A stretch of DNA of 41,408 nucleotides from contig JANXOE010000187.1 in NCBI GenBank assembly GCA_025353745.1, positions 1 to 41,408 on the forward strand, in the 5' to 3' direction. Origin of the DNA: Hymenobacter sp. (GTDB lineage: Bacteria > Bacteroidota > Bacteroidia > Cytophagales > Hymenobacteraceae). The notes beneath the pieces were generated by a model. That model saw only the letters and a list, made by a program, of their open reading frames with translations. It made no database searches and was not told the origin of the DNA. Shown in pieces: positions 25,837 to 34,778 of this stretch (its first letter is position 1; each line of letters begins with the position of its first letter). A program made the position numbers and the translations under genes.

Positions 25837-26766
25837 ATGAACCTGCAACAGCTCAGCTACCTGGTGGCCCTGGACACCCACCGCCAGTTTGGCCTGGCCG
25901 CCGAAAAATGCTTCGTCACCCAACCCGCCCTGAGCGTGCAGCTCCAAAAGCTGGAGGACGAGCTGGGCGTGCTGCTCTTCGACCGCACCCAGCGCGGGGC
26001 CGAGCCCACCGCCGTGGGCGTGAAGGTGATAGCCCAGGCCCGGCAGGTGCTGCGCGAGGCCCAGCAGCTGCGCGAGCTGGTACAGGTGGAGAAAGGCGAG
26101 ATGGTGGGCGAGCTGCGCCTGGGCGTCATCCCCACGCTGGCGCCCTACCTGGTGCCGCGCTTTTTGGTGGGCCTCACCACCGCCTACCCGCAGCTGCAGG
26201 TGCGGGTGGAAGAGCTGCGCTCGGAGGAAATCATGCTCCAGCTAAAAGACCACCGCCTCGACGTGGGCCTGCTCGTGACGCCGCTCGACGAGCGCCAGCT
26301 GCGCGAGCTGCCCGTGCTCGACGAGCCTTTCCTGGCCTACGTGGCCGCCAGCCACCCGCTGGCCGGCCAGGCCTCTGTCACGGCCGCCGACCTCAAGGCT
26401 CCCGGCCTGTGGCTGATGCAGCAGGGCCACTGCTTCCGCCACCAAGTGCTGAACCTGTGCGGGGCCGCCACCGACCCCAATGCCCACGTGACCTACGAAA
26501 GCGGCTCCATCGAAACGCTGATGGAGCTGGTGCGCCGCCACCACGGCTACACGCTGGTGCCCGAGCTGGCCGTGCTCGACGAAGTGGACGTGAGCCCGCT
26601 CGTGAAGCGCTTCGCCGACCCCCAGCCCGTGCGCGAGGTGAGCCTGGTGGTGCACCACGGCTTCGTGCGCCTGCCCCTGCTCGCGGCCCTGCGCCAATTG
26701 ATTCTGGACAGCGTGCCCGAGCGGCTGTGGGCCGGGCAGTCGGGGGCCAAAATCCGGTGGCGGTAG
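25837..26766 (+). CDS. oxyR: LysR-type hydrogen peroxide sensor/activator OxyR
   Basis: LysR HTH MNLQQLSYLVALDTHRQFGLAAEKCFVTQPALSVQLQKLEDELGVLLFDRT; redox Cys pair GHCFRHQVLNLC (cf. E. coli GHCLRDQAMGFC); divergent from katA. Confidence 0.93.
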   Translation: MNLQQLSYLVALDTHRQFGLAAEKCFVTQPALSVQLQKLEDELGVLLFDRTQRGAEPTAVGVKVIAQARQVLREAQQLRELVQVEKGEMVGELRLGVIPTLAPYLVPRFLVGLTTAYPQLQVRVEELRSEEIMLQLKDHRLDVGLLVTPLDERQLRELPVLDEPFLAYVAASHPLAGQASVTAADLKAPGLWLMQQGHCFRHQVLNLCGAATDPNAHVTYESGSIETLMELVRRHHGYTLVPELAVLDEVDVSPLVKRFADPQPVREVSLVVHHGFVRLPLLAALRQLILDSVPERLWAGQSGAKIRWR

Positions 26767-26899
26767 GGCCCCGGAAGCCGCCCGTGGCCGCGCCGCGGCT
26801 GAATAGTTGGGCAAGCCGCGAACATCCGGGAGGGTTATTGGTATTGATGTACGTACCTTTGATGTACATACATTATTATTCATTCTATTCCCTGCATTC

Positions 26900-27493
26900 G
26901 TGAACATTTTGCACATCATTTCCAGCCCGCGCACCGACTCGTACAGCGTCCGGCTGGGCAACGGCATCATCGAAAAGCTCCAGGCGGCCAACCCCGGCAG
27001 CACCGTGCAGGTGCGCAACCTGGCCGAGCACCCCTTCCCGCACTTGGAAGAGGTCGGCATCCAGTCGTTCAACACGCCCGCCGAAAGCCACACGCCCGCC
27101 CAGCAAGCAGCCGTGCGCCACTCCAACGCCGTCATCGCCGAAGTGCGGGCGGCCGACGTGGTCGTCATTGGGGCCCCGCTCTACAACTGGAGCATTCCCT
27201 CGACCCTGAAAGCGTGGATTGACCACCTCGCGCGGGTGGGCGTCACCTTCCGCTACGGCGCCAACGGCCCCGAAGGGCTGGTGCAGGGCAAGAAAGTGTA
27301 CGTGGCGATGGCCAGCGGCGGCGTGTACTCCGCAGGCCCGATGCAGCCCTACGATTTTGCCACGCCCTACCTGAAAACTGTCCTGGGCTTCCTCGGCATG
27401 ACCGACGTGACGGTGGTGCGCGTCGAAGGCGTGGCCTTGCCCGCCCTGCAAGCCGAGGCGCTGCCCAAAGCGCTGGCCAGCGTGAGCGCCTAG
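26900..27493 (+). CDS. FMN-dependent NADH:quinone/azo-oxidoreductase (AzoR-like flavodoxin fold)
   Basis: VNILHIISSPRTDSYSVRLGNGIIEKL, VVIGAPLYNWSIPSTLKAWIDHLARVGVTFRYGANGPEGLVQGKKVYVAMASGGVYS; GTG start inferred. Confidence 0.88.
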   Translation: MNILHIISSPRTDSYSVRLGNGIIEKLQAANPGSTVQVRNLAEHPFPHLEEVGIQSFNTPAESHTPAQQAAVRHSNAVIAEVRAADVVVIGAPLYNWSIPSTLKAWIDHLARVGVTFRYGANGPEGLVQGKKVYVAMASGGVYSAGPMQPYDFATPYLKTVLGFLGMTDVTVVRVEGVALPALQAEALPKALASVSA

Positions 27494-27536
27494 CGCGCCC
27501 GGCGCGCCGCTAAAAACAGCGCGCGGCCAAAAGATG

Positions 27537-27577
27537 AAAAGCACCACGCCGGGCCCCGCGCCGGGCGCGGTGCTTTT
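27537..27577. terminator. Stem-loop terminator
   Basis: aaaagcacc...ggtgctttt with GC-rich inner stem. Confidence 0.7.
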
Positions 27578-27622
27578 CGCTTTTGGGGCCGCTTCGCCCA
27601 CGGCCCACGGCCCCGGGGGCCG

Positions 27623-27630
27623 TAAATTTG
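27623..27630 (+). promoter_or_regulatory. TAnnTTTG -7 box upstream of the glycosyltransferase
   Basis: TAAATTTG, 23 nt before ATG 27654. Confidence 0.45.
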
Positions 27631-27653
27631 CGGCTTACCGTCTTTTTGCCCGC

Positions 27654-29318
27654 ATGTCGTCGTTTGCTTCGTGGTTTCAGCAGCGCCCCTGGGCCCTGAT
27701 GGTTTTGTGCTTGCTGGTGCTGGGCCCGGCGCTGTTCATTCACCTGGGGCTGCTGCCGCTGCAAGTCGACGAGCCCATCCGGGCCCTGGTGGCGCTGGAG
27801 CTGAAAGATTCGGGCAACTACTTCGTCTCGACGCTGCAAGGCGTGTACTACTACAACAAGCCGCCGCTCTACAACTGGCTGCTGCTGGGGCTGTTCAACC
27901 TCACCGGCAGCCAGTCGGAGCTGGTGGTGCGGCTGCCCACGGTGCTCTCGCTGCTCGGCTACGGGGCCACGCTGTTCGGGGTGGTGCGGCGCTACCTGGG
28001 GCCCAAGCTGGGCTTCGTGGCGGCGTTTGCCTTCATCACCTGCGGTCGGATGCTGTTCTACGACGCCTTCCACGGGCTCATCGACACGCTGCACGGCTGG
28101 GTGACCTACCTGGGCTTCGTGGCCGTGTTTTACTTCTTCGAGAAAGGGCAGTGGCGGCGGCTGTTTGCCGTCACCTACGCCCTCACGGCCGTCGGCTTCA
28201 TGCTGAAAGGGCTGCCGTCGATTGCGTTCCAGGGCATCACGCTGGCCGTGTTTTGCTGGTACACCGGGCATTTCAAGAAGCTGTTTTCGGGGGCCCACTT
28301 CCTGGGCCTCGGCGTGTTCGTGGCCATCGTGGGCAGCTATTTTCTGGTGTACAGCCGCTACAACTCGCTCCACGACTACTTCCTCACGCTCTGGGACCAG
28401 TCGAGCCAGCGCACGGTGGCCGAGCAGCCGCTGCGGGCTTCCGTCGTCCACCTGCTCACCTATCCGTTTGATTTTCTGGGCTGGTTTGCGCCCTGGACGC
28501 TGCTGGTGGTGTGCCTGGTGCGCCGGGGCTGGTGGCAGCGCATCCAGGCGCACCCGTTTTTGCGCTTCAACGCCATCGTTTTCGCCGCCAATACGCCGAT
28601 TTTCTGGCTCTCGCCGGCCACCATTCCGCGCTACCTGTTCACGCTCATCCCGTTGCTCATCACGGTGATGATTTATTTCTACGACCACTTCCAGGCCCAG
28701 CGGCCCTGGCAAAACCGGGTGGTCGACGGCGTGCTGCTGGGCGTGCTGGCGGCGGTGGCGCTGGGCACGCTCGCGCCGCCCTTCGTGGCCAAAATCGCCG
28801 ACGTGCCGGGCCTGCTCTGGAAAACGCCGCTCGTGTTCGGGGCCCTCGCCGCGCTGGCCTACCTCTACTACGCCGTGCCGGCGCAGCGGCTCGTGGCGCT
28901 GTGCGCCTACCTGCTGTGCCTGCGGGTGGCGTTCAACTGGTTCGTGCTGCCGGCGCGCTACAAGTCCAACGACATCGTGCCCTACCGGGCGGCCAGCATC
29001 CGGGTGGGCCGGCTCACCAAAGGCCAGCCGCTGTACGTGTACAAAAACTCGCGCCTCGACAACGACGAGGCCTTTTACATCACCCGCGAGCGGGGCAGCA
29101 TCACGCGCGCCGTGCCCGTGCGGCACGACCCGGGGGCCTACTACCTCGCCGAAGACTGCTACCTCGACGGCCGGCGCTACCGGCGGTTTTTCGACTTCGT
29201 GATTGACCGCCACATCCACCTCAACCTGGTCAAGTTCGACGACGCCGAGCCCGACCCCGCCACCGCCGCGCCCGGCTGCCCCCCGGCCGACTACGAGCCC
29301 GGCTACCGCGCCAAATAG
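27654..29318 (+). CDS. GT39/ArnT-like membrane glycosyltransferase
   Basis: Multi-TM; LPLQVDEPIRALVALELKDSGNYFVSTLQGVYYYNKPPLYNWLLLGLFNLTG typical acidic first loop of GT39-like/PMT-family enzymes. Confidence 0.88.
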   Translation: MSSFASWFQQRPWALMVLCLLVLGPALFIHLGLLPLQVDEPIRALVALELKDSGNYFVSTLQGVYYYNKPPLYNWLLLGLFNLTGSQSELVVRLPTVLSLLGYGATLFGVVRRYLGPKLGFVAAFAFITCGRMLFYDAFHGLIDTLHGWVTYLGFVAVFYFFEKGQWRRLFAVTYALTAVGFMLKGLPSIAFQGITLAVFCWYTGHFKKLFSGAHFLGLGVFVAIVGSYFLVYSRYNSLHDYFLTLWDQSSQRTVAEQPLRASVVHLLTYPFDFLGWFAPWTLLVVCLVRRGWWQRIQAHPFLRFNAIVFAANTPIFWLSPATIPRYLFTLIPLLITVMIYFYDHFQAQRPWQNRVVDGVLLGVLAAVALGTLAPPFVAKIADVPGLLWKTPLVFGALAALAYLYYAVPAQRLVALCAYLLCLRVAFNWFVLPARYKSNDIVPYRAASIRVGRLTKGQPLYVYKNSRLDNDEAFYITRERGSITRAVPVRHDPGAYYLAEDCYLDGRRYRRFFDFVIDRHIHLNLVKFDDAEPDPATAAPGCPPADYEPGYRAK

Positions 29319-29441
29319 CGTTTTGCCCCGCCAGCGCACAGTTGTCGGCGGCAAACCCCACGAGCGGCCGCCAAGCTGTTCGCGGAGGGCGAAACCACGC
29401 CCGAGCGGTTTTCAAGCCCGTATCCTGACAGTGGAACTGTT

Positions 29442-30320
29442 TTAAAATACCAAATAGGCCACGGCCTGCACCAGCAGCACGCCGTCGGCCAGCAGGGCGA
29501 AAAAGTAGTCGCCGCGCGCCTCCCGGGCCGTGCCGATGACGGCCGTCGCCAGCAGCCCCGGCAGTAGCACGGCCAGCGGCGGCGCGCCGCGCCCCAGGCC
29601 CAGGGCCATGCTCGCGGCCAGCAGGGCCAGGGCCAGCCGCCGCGCCCCGGGCACGCCCAGCACCCCCGGAAACGTGCGCGTGCCCGCCCGCCGGTCGCGC
29701 CCGTAGTCGCGGATGTCGAACACGATGGCCAGGGCCAGCACCAGCAGAAACCGCTGCCCGAGCAAGCCCAGGGCCCCCGCCCAAGGGCGGTGCAGGGCCA
29801 GCACCGGCAGCCCCACGGTGACGGTGGCCCACACCCCGGCAATCAGAAACACCTTCAGCAGCGGGATTTCGCGCAGGGCCCGGGGCCGTCCGCGCCAGCG
29901 CGCCACCGGCCACGAATAGCCCAGCGCCAACGCCGCCAGTGGCACCAGCAGCGGCAGGTAGCGCCACCAGCCGTCGACCAAAAACAGGTAGCCGCCGCCC
30001 GCCGCCGCCGCCCCGGCCAGCCCGGCCAGGGCCCGGCGGTGGCGCTGCTGCCAGGCCTTGCGGCCCGAGGCCCCGGCCGGCTGGTGGTGCTTGAAGGGCA
30101 GCACGGCGTCGAGGTTGTACACGAGCAGCGTGGCGGCAAACACCAGCACCGCCGCCCGGGGGCCCCGGGGCCCGGCCGGCGGCCACAGGCGCAGGGTGGC
30201 CGCCGTTTGGGCCGCCGCGGCCGCCGCCAGCCACGCGCTGCTGTACAGCACGGCGTCGAGCAGGCGCAGGGGCAGCGGGCGGCGGACCATGGGCACAAAG
30301 AACGGCCCCGCGGCAAGCAA
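29442..30320 (-). CDS. UbiA-family prenyltransferase-like membrane protein
   Basis: Polytopic; YNLDAVLPFKHH and VFDIRDYGRDRRAGTRTFPGVLG (DxxD-type motifs); start could be 30290. Confidence 0.7.
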   Translation of the reverse strand: MLAAGPFFVPMVRRPLPLRLLDAVLYSSAWLAAAAAAQTAATLRLWPPAGPRGPRAAVLVFAATLLVYNLDAVLPFKHHQPAGASGRKAWQQRHRRALAGLAGAAAAGGGYLFLVDGWWRYLPLLVPLAALALGYSWPVARWRGRPRALREIPLLKVFLIAGVWATVTVGLPVLALHRPWAGALGLLGQRFLLVLALAIVFDIRDYGRDRRAGTRTFPGVLGVPGARRLALALLAASMALGLGRGAPPLAVLLPGLLATAVIGTAREARGDYFFALLADGVLLVQAVAYLVF

Positions 30321-30338
30321 ACGCTCGCCACGGGGCCG
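30303..30338. terminator. Stem-loop between ppa and the UbiA-like gene
   Basis: CGGCCCCG ... CGGGGCCG. Confidence 0.45.
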
Positions 30339-30364
30339 GACGTAACGCGGCTGCGCCGCGGGGA

Positions 30365-30916
30365 TTACTTCACCCGGTCGCCGTAGGTGTCCTGGTACAG
30401 CTTGATGCTGTCGTTGATGATGCGGTAGGCATCTTCGCGGCCCATGAAGCGCTCCACGGTCACCTGCTTGTGCTCCAGGGCCTTGTAGTCCTCAAAGAAG
30501 CGCCGCATTTCCAGCAGCGTGTGCGGGGGCAGGTCGGAGATGTCGTTGTAGTGGTTCACGGAGATGTCGTGGGCGGCCACGGCGATGATTTTATCGTCTT
30601 CCTCGTCCTGGTCCACCATCTGCATCACGCCGATCACCTTGGCCTCCACCAGGCACATGGGCACGATGTCGACCGAGCACAGCACCAGGATATCGAGCGG
30701 GTCTTTGTCGTCGCAATACGTTTGCGGAATGAACCCATAGGCGGCCGGGTAGTGCACGGCCGAGAACAGCACCCGGTCGAGCTTCAGCAGGCCGCTGTCC
30801 TTGTCGAGCTCGTACTTGCCTTTGCTGCCTTTGGGAATCTCGATGATGGACTGCACCGTTTGGGGTACGTTTTCGCCGCGCGACACGTCGTGCCAAGGAT
30901 TGAAATGAGGAATCAT
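30365..30916 (-). CDS. ppa: Inorganic pyrophosphatase
   Basis: [56 protein letters not shown]...[12 protein letters not shown]. Confidence 0.96.
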   Translation of the reverse strand: MIPHFNPWHDVSRGENVPQTVQSIIEIPKGSKGKYELDKDSGLLKLDRVLFSAVHYPAAYGFIPQTYCDDKDPLDILVLCSVDIVPMCLVEAKVIGVMQMVDQDEEDDKIIAVAAHDISVNHYNDISDLPPHTLLEMRRFFEDYKALEHKQVTVERFMGREDAYRIINDSIKLYQDTYGDRVK

Positions 30917-31044
30917 TCAGGGGGGTTGAGAAATGAAAAAAACGGGGCAAAAAGAGCGCGGGCGCCCTGCGTAAAAACAAAAAACTCTGCCGCCGGGTGC
31001 TGCCCTAAACGCAGAAACGCGGGCCGGGTTAGCCCGGGGGCCGG

Positions 31045-32769
31045 CTACCGCCCCAGCACTTCGCGCAGCGGCGTGCCGCTGCACCCGCTGGGCTCCTGGA
31101 TGTGCAGCCACTGGGCCACGGTGGGCGCGATGTCCACGATTTTCACCGGCGCGGCCGACTCGCCGTGCTTCACGCCCCAGCCCCAGAACAGCAGCGGCAC
31201 GTGGGTGTCGTAGGCCCAGGAGGCGCCGTGGGTGGTGCCCTTCACCACGGGGTAGCCGTAGGCTTCGAGCCAGCCGGGCTCGAGCACGGCCAGTACGTCG
31301 CCCGAGCGGAGGGCGTAAAAACCGTTTTCCTGGTACATACCGGGGCCCTCGCCGGGGTGGCCGTGCGCCAGGGCCGTGGCGGTGGTGGTTTGGGCCACGT
31401 GGGGCATGCGCAGCAGCAGCTCGGCCACCTCGTCCTGGGTTTTGGCCAGGTCGAGGCCCTTCTGGGCCAGCAGCGGGCGGTTGAGGTACACCTGCTGGTT
31501 TTCGTAGTCGAGCACCCACGCCCCGGGGCCGTGGCGGCGCACCAGGGCGCGCTGCAACGAGTCGCGCATGGCCCCGGGGCCCACGCCGCCGCCGGGCAGG
31601 CGGTGGGCTTGCAGGAAGCCGGGGGCCTGGTCGGCGGCGTGGTCGGCGGTGAGGAACACCAGCACCTGGCCCTGGCCCACGGCCTGGTCGAGGTAGGCGA
31701 GCAGGCGGGCCAGGTCCTGGTCGAGGCGCAGGTACGTGTCTTCGGTTTCGATGGCCGTGGTGCCGAACTGGTGGCCCACGTAGTCGGTGCAGCTGAAGCT
31801 CAGGGCCAGGAAATCGGTGGGGCCGCGCCGGCCCAATTGCTCGGCCCGGATGGTTTCGAGGGCAAAATCGGCCGTGAGCGAGTTGCCAAACGGCGTGGAG
31901 CGAATCAAATCCAGGTTTTGGGCCGTGGCCTTGGGCGGGGTTTCGCCAGTGGCCTTCAGCGTCGCGCTCACCGGAGCGGGCAGCCCGGCGCTCAGCCGGG
32001 GCAGGTCGTGCGGAAACACGGGCCGGTCTTCGCCCTTAAAGGCCCCCTCCCAGGGCACGTCGTCGGGGGTGCTTTCGGTGTACTGCGCGATGGGCAGCAG
32101 CGTGTTCCAGGGCTTGCTCAGGTACTGGGCGGCGTGGCCGGCGGCGTTGAACTTGTTCACCCAATCGGGCAGCGCCTGGGTATAAAAGGTGCTGCTGATG
32201 AAGGCCCCGTTGGTGCCGTCGTACCAGTACGCGGCGCTGGCCGCGTGCCCGGCCGGCAGGATGCTGCCCCGGTCCTTGATGCACACGCCGATGGTTTTGC
32301 TTTGGAAGTTGGTCGCCAGCCGCAGCTCGTCGGTGATGGTGGTGGTGAGCAGGTTGCGCGGGCTTTGCTGGCCGGCCGCCGCCGAGCCGCCCACCGCCTG
32401 CACCGTGTTGTCTTCGGTGACGTAGGTGGACTTGCCGGTTTCGCGCACGAACCAGTTGTTGCCCACGATGCCGTGGGTGGCCGGCGTGGCGCCCGTGTAC
32501 ACGCTGCTGTGGCCGGGGCCGGTGTAGGTGGGCACGTAGTTGTAGTGGCAGCTGGCGTAGCTGAAGCCCTGCCCCAGCAAGCGCCGAAACCCGCCGCTGC
32601 CGTATTTGTCCCAGTAACGGTAGAGGTAATCGTAGCGCATCTGGTCGACGACGATGCCCACCACCAGCTTGGGGCGGGCCACCGGGGCCGGGCCGGCCTG
32701 CGGGCGGGCGGCCACGGGGCCCGCCAACAGCGCGGCCAGCGGCAAAACGAAAGCAAATAGCTTTTTCAA
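31045..32769 (-). CDS. pafA: PafA-like alkaline phosphatase (nucleotide pyrophosphatase/sulfatase fold)
   Basis: PKLVVGIVVDQMRYDYLYRYWDKYGSGGFRRLLGQGFSYASCHYNYVPTYTGPGHSSVYTGATPATHGIVGNNWF; LSFSCTDYVGHQFG; FLTADHAADQAP; TTHGASWAYDTHVPLLFWGWGVK; TTG start inferred. Confidence 0.92.
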   Translation of the reverse strand: MKKLFAFVLPLAALLAGPVAARPQAGPAPVARPKLVVGIVVDQMRYDYLYRYWDKYGSGGFRRLLGQGFSYASCHYNYVPTYTGPGHSSVYTGATPATHGIVGNNWFVRETGKSTYVTEDNTVQAVGGSAAAGQQSPRNLLTTTITDELRLATNFQSKTIGVCIKDRGSILPAGHAASAAYWYDGTNGAFISSTFYTQALPDWVNKFNAAGHAAQYLSKPWNTLLPIAQYTESTPDDVPWEGAFKGEDRPVFPHDLPRLSAGLPAPVSATLKATGETPPKATAQNLDLIRSTPFGNSLTADFALETIRAEQLGRRGPTDFLALSFSCTDYVGHQFGTTAIETEDTYLRLDQDLARLLAYLDQAVGQGQVLVFLTADHAADQAPGFLQAHRLPGGGVGPGAMRDSLQRALVRRHGPGAWVLDYENQQVYLNRPLLAQKGLDLAKTQDEVAELLLRMPHVAQTTTATALAHGHPGEGPGMYQENGFYALRSGDVLAVLEPGWLEAYGYPVVKGTTHGASWAYDTHVPLLFWGWGVKHGESAAPVKIVDIAPTVAQWLHIQEPSGCSGTPLREVLGR

Positions 32770-32802
32770 AGGCAAAAGCGGGGCGCTTGGGGCCCCAGGG
32801 GC

Positions 32803-32810
32803 CAAAGATA
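32803..32810 (-). promoter_or_regulatory. TAnnTTTG -7 box upstream of pafA
   Basis: Minus strand TATCTTTG, 33 nt before the inferred TTG start. Confidence 0.45.
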
Positions 32811-32902
32811 CGCCCCGCCCCGCGGCCCCGGCCAGCCACTTCCGGCCGGGCTGCGTAGTCTTTTTGTCACCATTTGATGGATAATTTTTAAGCTTTTTTC
32901 GC

Positions 32903-33589
32903 ATGAAGCCAGCCCTCATCTTCGACATGGACGGCGTTATCGTCGACAACACCGCTTACCAGGCCCGGGCCTTCCAGCTGCTGTTCCGCGACTTGGGCCT
33001 GCGCACCAACGCCCGCCAGCTGCTGAAGCGCCTGAACGGCATGCCCGCCACCGACATCCTCCAGTCGGTTTTTCGGCACCCCGTGCCCGCCAAACAGCTC
33101 AAGGAATACGCCGCCCAGCGCGAGTTTCTGTACCGCACCCTCTACTGGGCCAAGCGCCGCGAAATGCCCGGCCTGAGCGATTTCCTGCGCGCCGCCCGCG
33201 CCGCCGGCCACCCCGTGGGCCTGGGCACCGGCTCGGGCGGCCCCACCCTGGGCTACATCCTCGACCACCTGCACCTGCGCCCGCTGTTCGACGTGGTGGT
33301 GGGCGAAGACGACGTGGCCCGCGGCAAGCCCCACCCCGACACGTACACCGCCGTGGCCCACAAGCTGGGCGTGCCCCCCGCCGAGTGCATCGTGTTCGAA
33401 GACGCGGTGCTGGGCGAGCAGGCCGCCTACCGCGCCGGCATGCGCTGCGTGGCCGTGGCCTCGACGCTGCGCCCCGCCGATTTCCAGGCCCCGCTGCTGG
33501 TCATCCGCGACTTCACGGCCCTGACCCCGGGCCACCTCCTCGCCCATTTGGCCGCGCAGCCCGTTGCGCCGCGGCCCCGGCCGCGGTAA
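32903..33589 (+). CDS. HAD-superfamily phosphatase, beta-phosphoglucomutase-like
   Basis: MKPALIFDMDGVIVDNTAYQARAF; GLGTGSGGPTLGYILDHL; DVVVGEDDVARGKPHPDTYTAVAHKLGVPPAECIVFEDAVLGEQAAYRAGMRCVAV. Confidence 0.93.
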   Translation: MKPALIFDMDGVIVDNTAYQARAFQLLFRDLGLRTNARQLLKRLNGMPATDILQSVFRHPVPAKQLKEYAAQREFLYRTLYWAKRREMPGLSDFLRAARAAGHPVGLGTGSGGPTLGYILDHLHLRPLFDVVVGEDDVARGKPHPDTYTAVAHKLGVPPAECIVFEDAVLGEQAAYRAGMRCVAVASTLRPADFQAPLLVIRDFTALTPGHLLAHLAAQPVAPRPRPR

Positions 33590-33605
33590 ATCCAACTCCT
33601 GCTGG

Positions 33606-34184
33606 CTAAGCCTGCGCCACGCCCTGCGCCGCCAGGCCCCGCATTCCCGCCGGGCCCGACGGACGCGCGGGCAGCGGCAGCAGGTGCAGCCAAAAGCGGC
33701 CCGTGGCCGACGCCACCGCGGTGAACACGTACACCGGGTTCTGCCGCAGGTTGACGCGCACCTCGGCGTGGGCGTCCACCAGCCACACGGCCGTGGCCGA
33801 AAAGTTGCTGAGCGCATCGGCCCACAGCGCGTAGCGGCCCGGCGCCAGGCCGGCCACGCTCAGCGCCACCGTGGTTGGGGCCGTAAGCTGCGAAAGGGGC
33901 AATGTGTACACGGCCGCCCCGGCCGCCCGGCCCTGGTGAGCCAACAGCCGCACGGGGGCCCCCAAGGCTTCGGCCTCGGCTTCGAAACGGAGAACGGAGC
34001 CAACTGCCAGGCCATCGGGGCCGTGCAGGACCAGGTGCAGCTGGGGGCGGAAATCATCGGAGTCGGGGCGCATCTCAGCCGCCGAACCGCCCGAGGGGAA
34101 ACGGGAGAAATGCGCGTGGGGGCCCGCCGAGGCTTCGAAATGCTGGTTTTGCATCAATTCTAGTTTGTTTAGCCCGGGCCCCAT
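33606..34184 (-). pseudogene. Possible remnant of a large T9SS-type surface/secreted protein; no signal peptide or CTD seen
   Basis: DSDDFRPQLHLVLHGPDGLAVGSVLRFEAEAEALGAPVRLLAHQGRAAGAAVYTLPLSQL...GRYALWADALSNFSATAVWLVDAHAEVRVNLRQNPVYVFTAVASATGRFWLHL resembles C-terminal-proximal domains of Bacteroidota surface proteins; could also be an intact hypothetical CDS. Confidence 0.35.
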
Positions 34185-34534
34185 CGGGCACGGTAAAAGA
34201 AGAGCAGCCGCCGCACCGTGGCAAAATCAAACGCATACGCGTCTGACTCCAAAAAACAAGGATTTCCTCCAGATTAAAGCGGAAATTTACTGGATCAAGG
34301 CAAAAATTTGAGCCAAAATACATAATTTTTAGCACTTTACCCCACAGTATAACAAAAATAAAATATAAGCCCGGCCATTGCTTCCGCAAATCGTTTCCGC
34401 AGCAGCAGACCATAAATGGCCCACAGGCCCTGGAATCCGCTTTTATAATAAAACCCACGCAACGAACGCCCTTGATCAAGAGCCTACCCAAAAAAATTTG
34501 GCTGCTCCATACTGAGCTTCTCGAAGCAGCTCTT

Positions 34535-34599
34535 CCACTGCCATTAAGCCCGGTTGCGCCGCGCCGCGGCTACGCCGCACCTAGGCTTAATGACAGCGG
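34535..34599. repeat. Imperfect ~27-bp inverted repeat, REP-like
   Basis: CCACTGCCATTAAGCCCGGTTGCGCCGC versus reverse complement CCGCTGTCATTAAGCCTAGGTGCGGCG. Confidence 0.8.
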
Positions 34600-34778
34600 T
34601 TTTCGGCTAAGCTATACTGTGCGCGCTGGCCCGTGCCGACGCAACGGCTGGCCGCGCCACGCCCGGGCGCCGACCCGAAACCGCTGGGGCGTTCGTTCAC
34701 AATAAGTTCACTAAATAACAGTCCGGTAATGCAGCCGGCATATTGCGGCAACAGCGCGTCCGGAGCTTTGCACCCATT

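Noticed and set aside
27510-29354. 614-aa minus-strand ORF opposite the GT39-like gene
   Set aside because: Antisense to a well-supported membrane glycosyltransferase; Q/H/R-rich shadow translation.
31102-32760. 552-aa plus-strand ORF opposite pafA
   Set aside because: Antisense shadow; the minus-strand protein has alkaline phosphatase active-site motifs.
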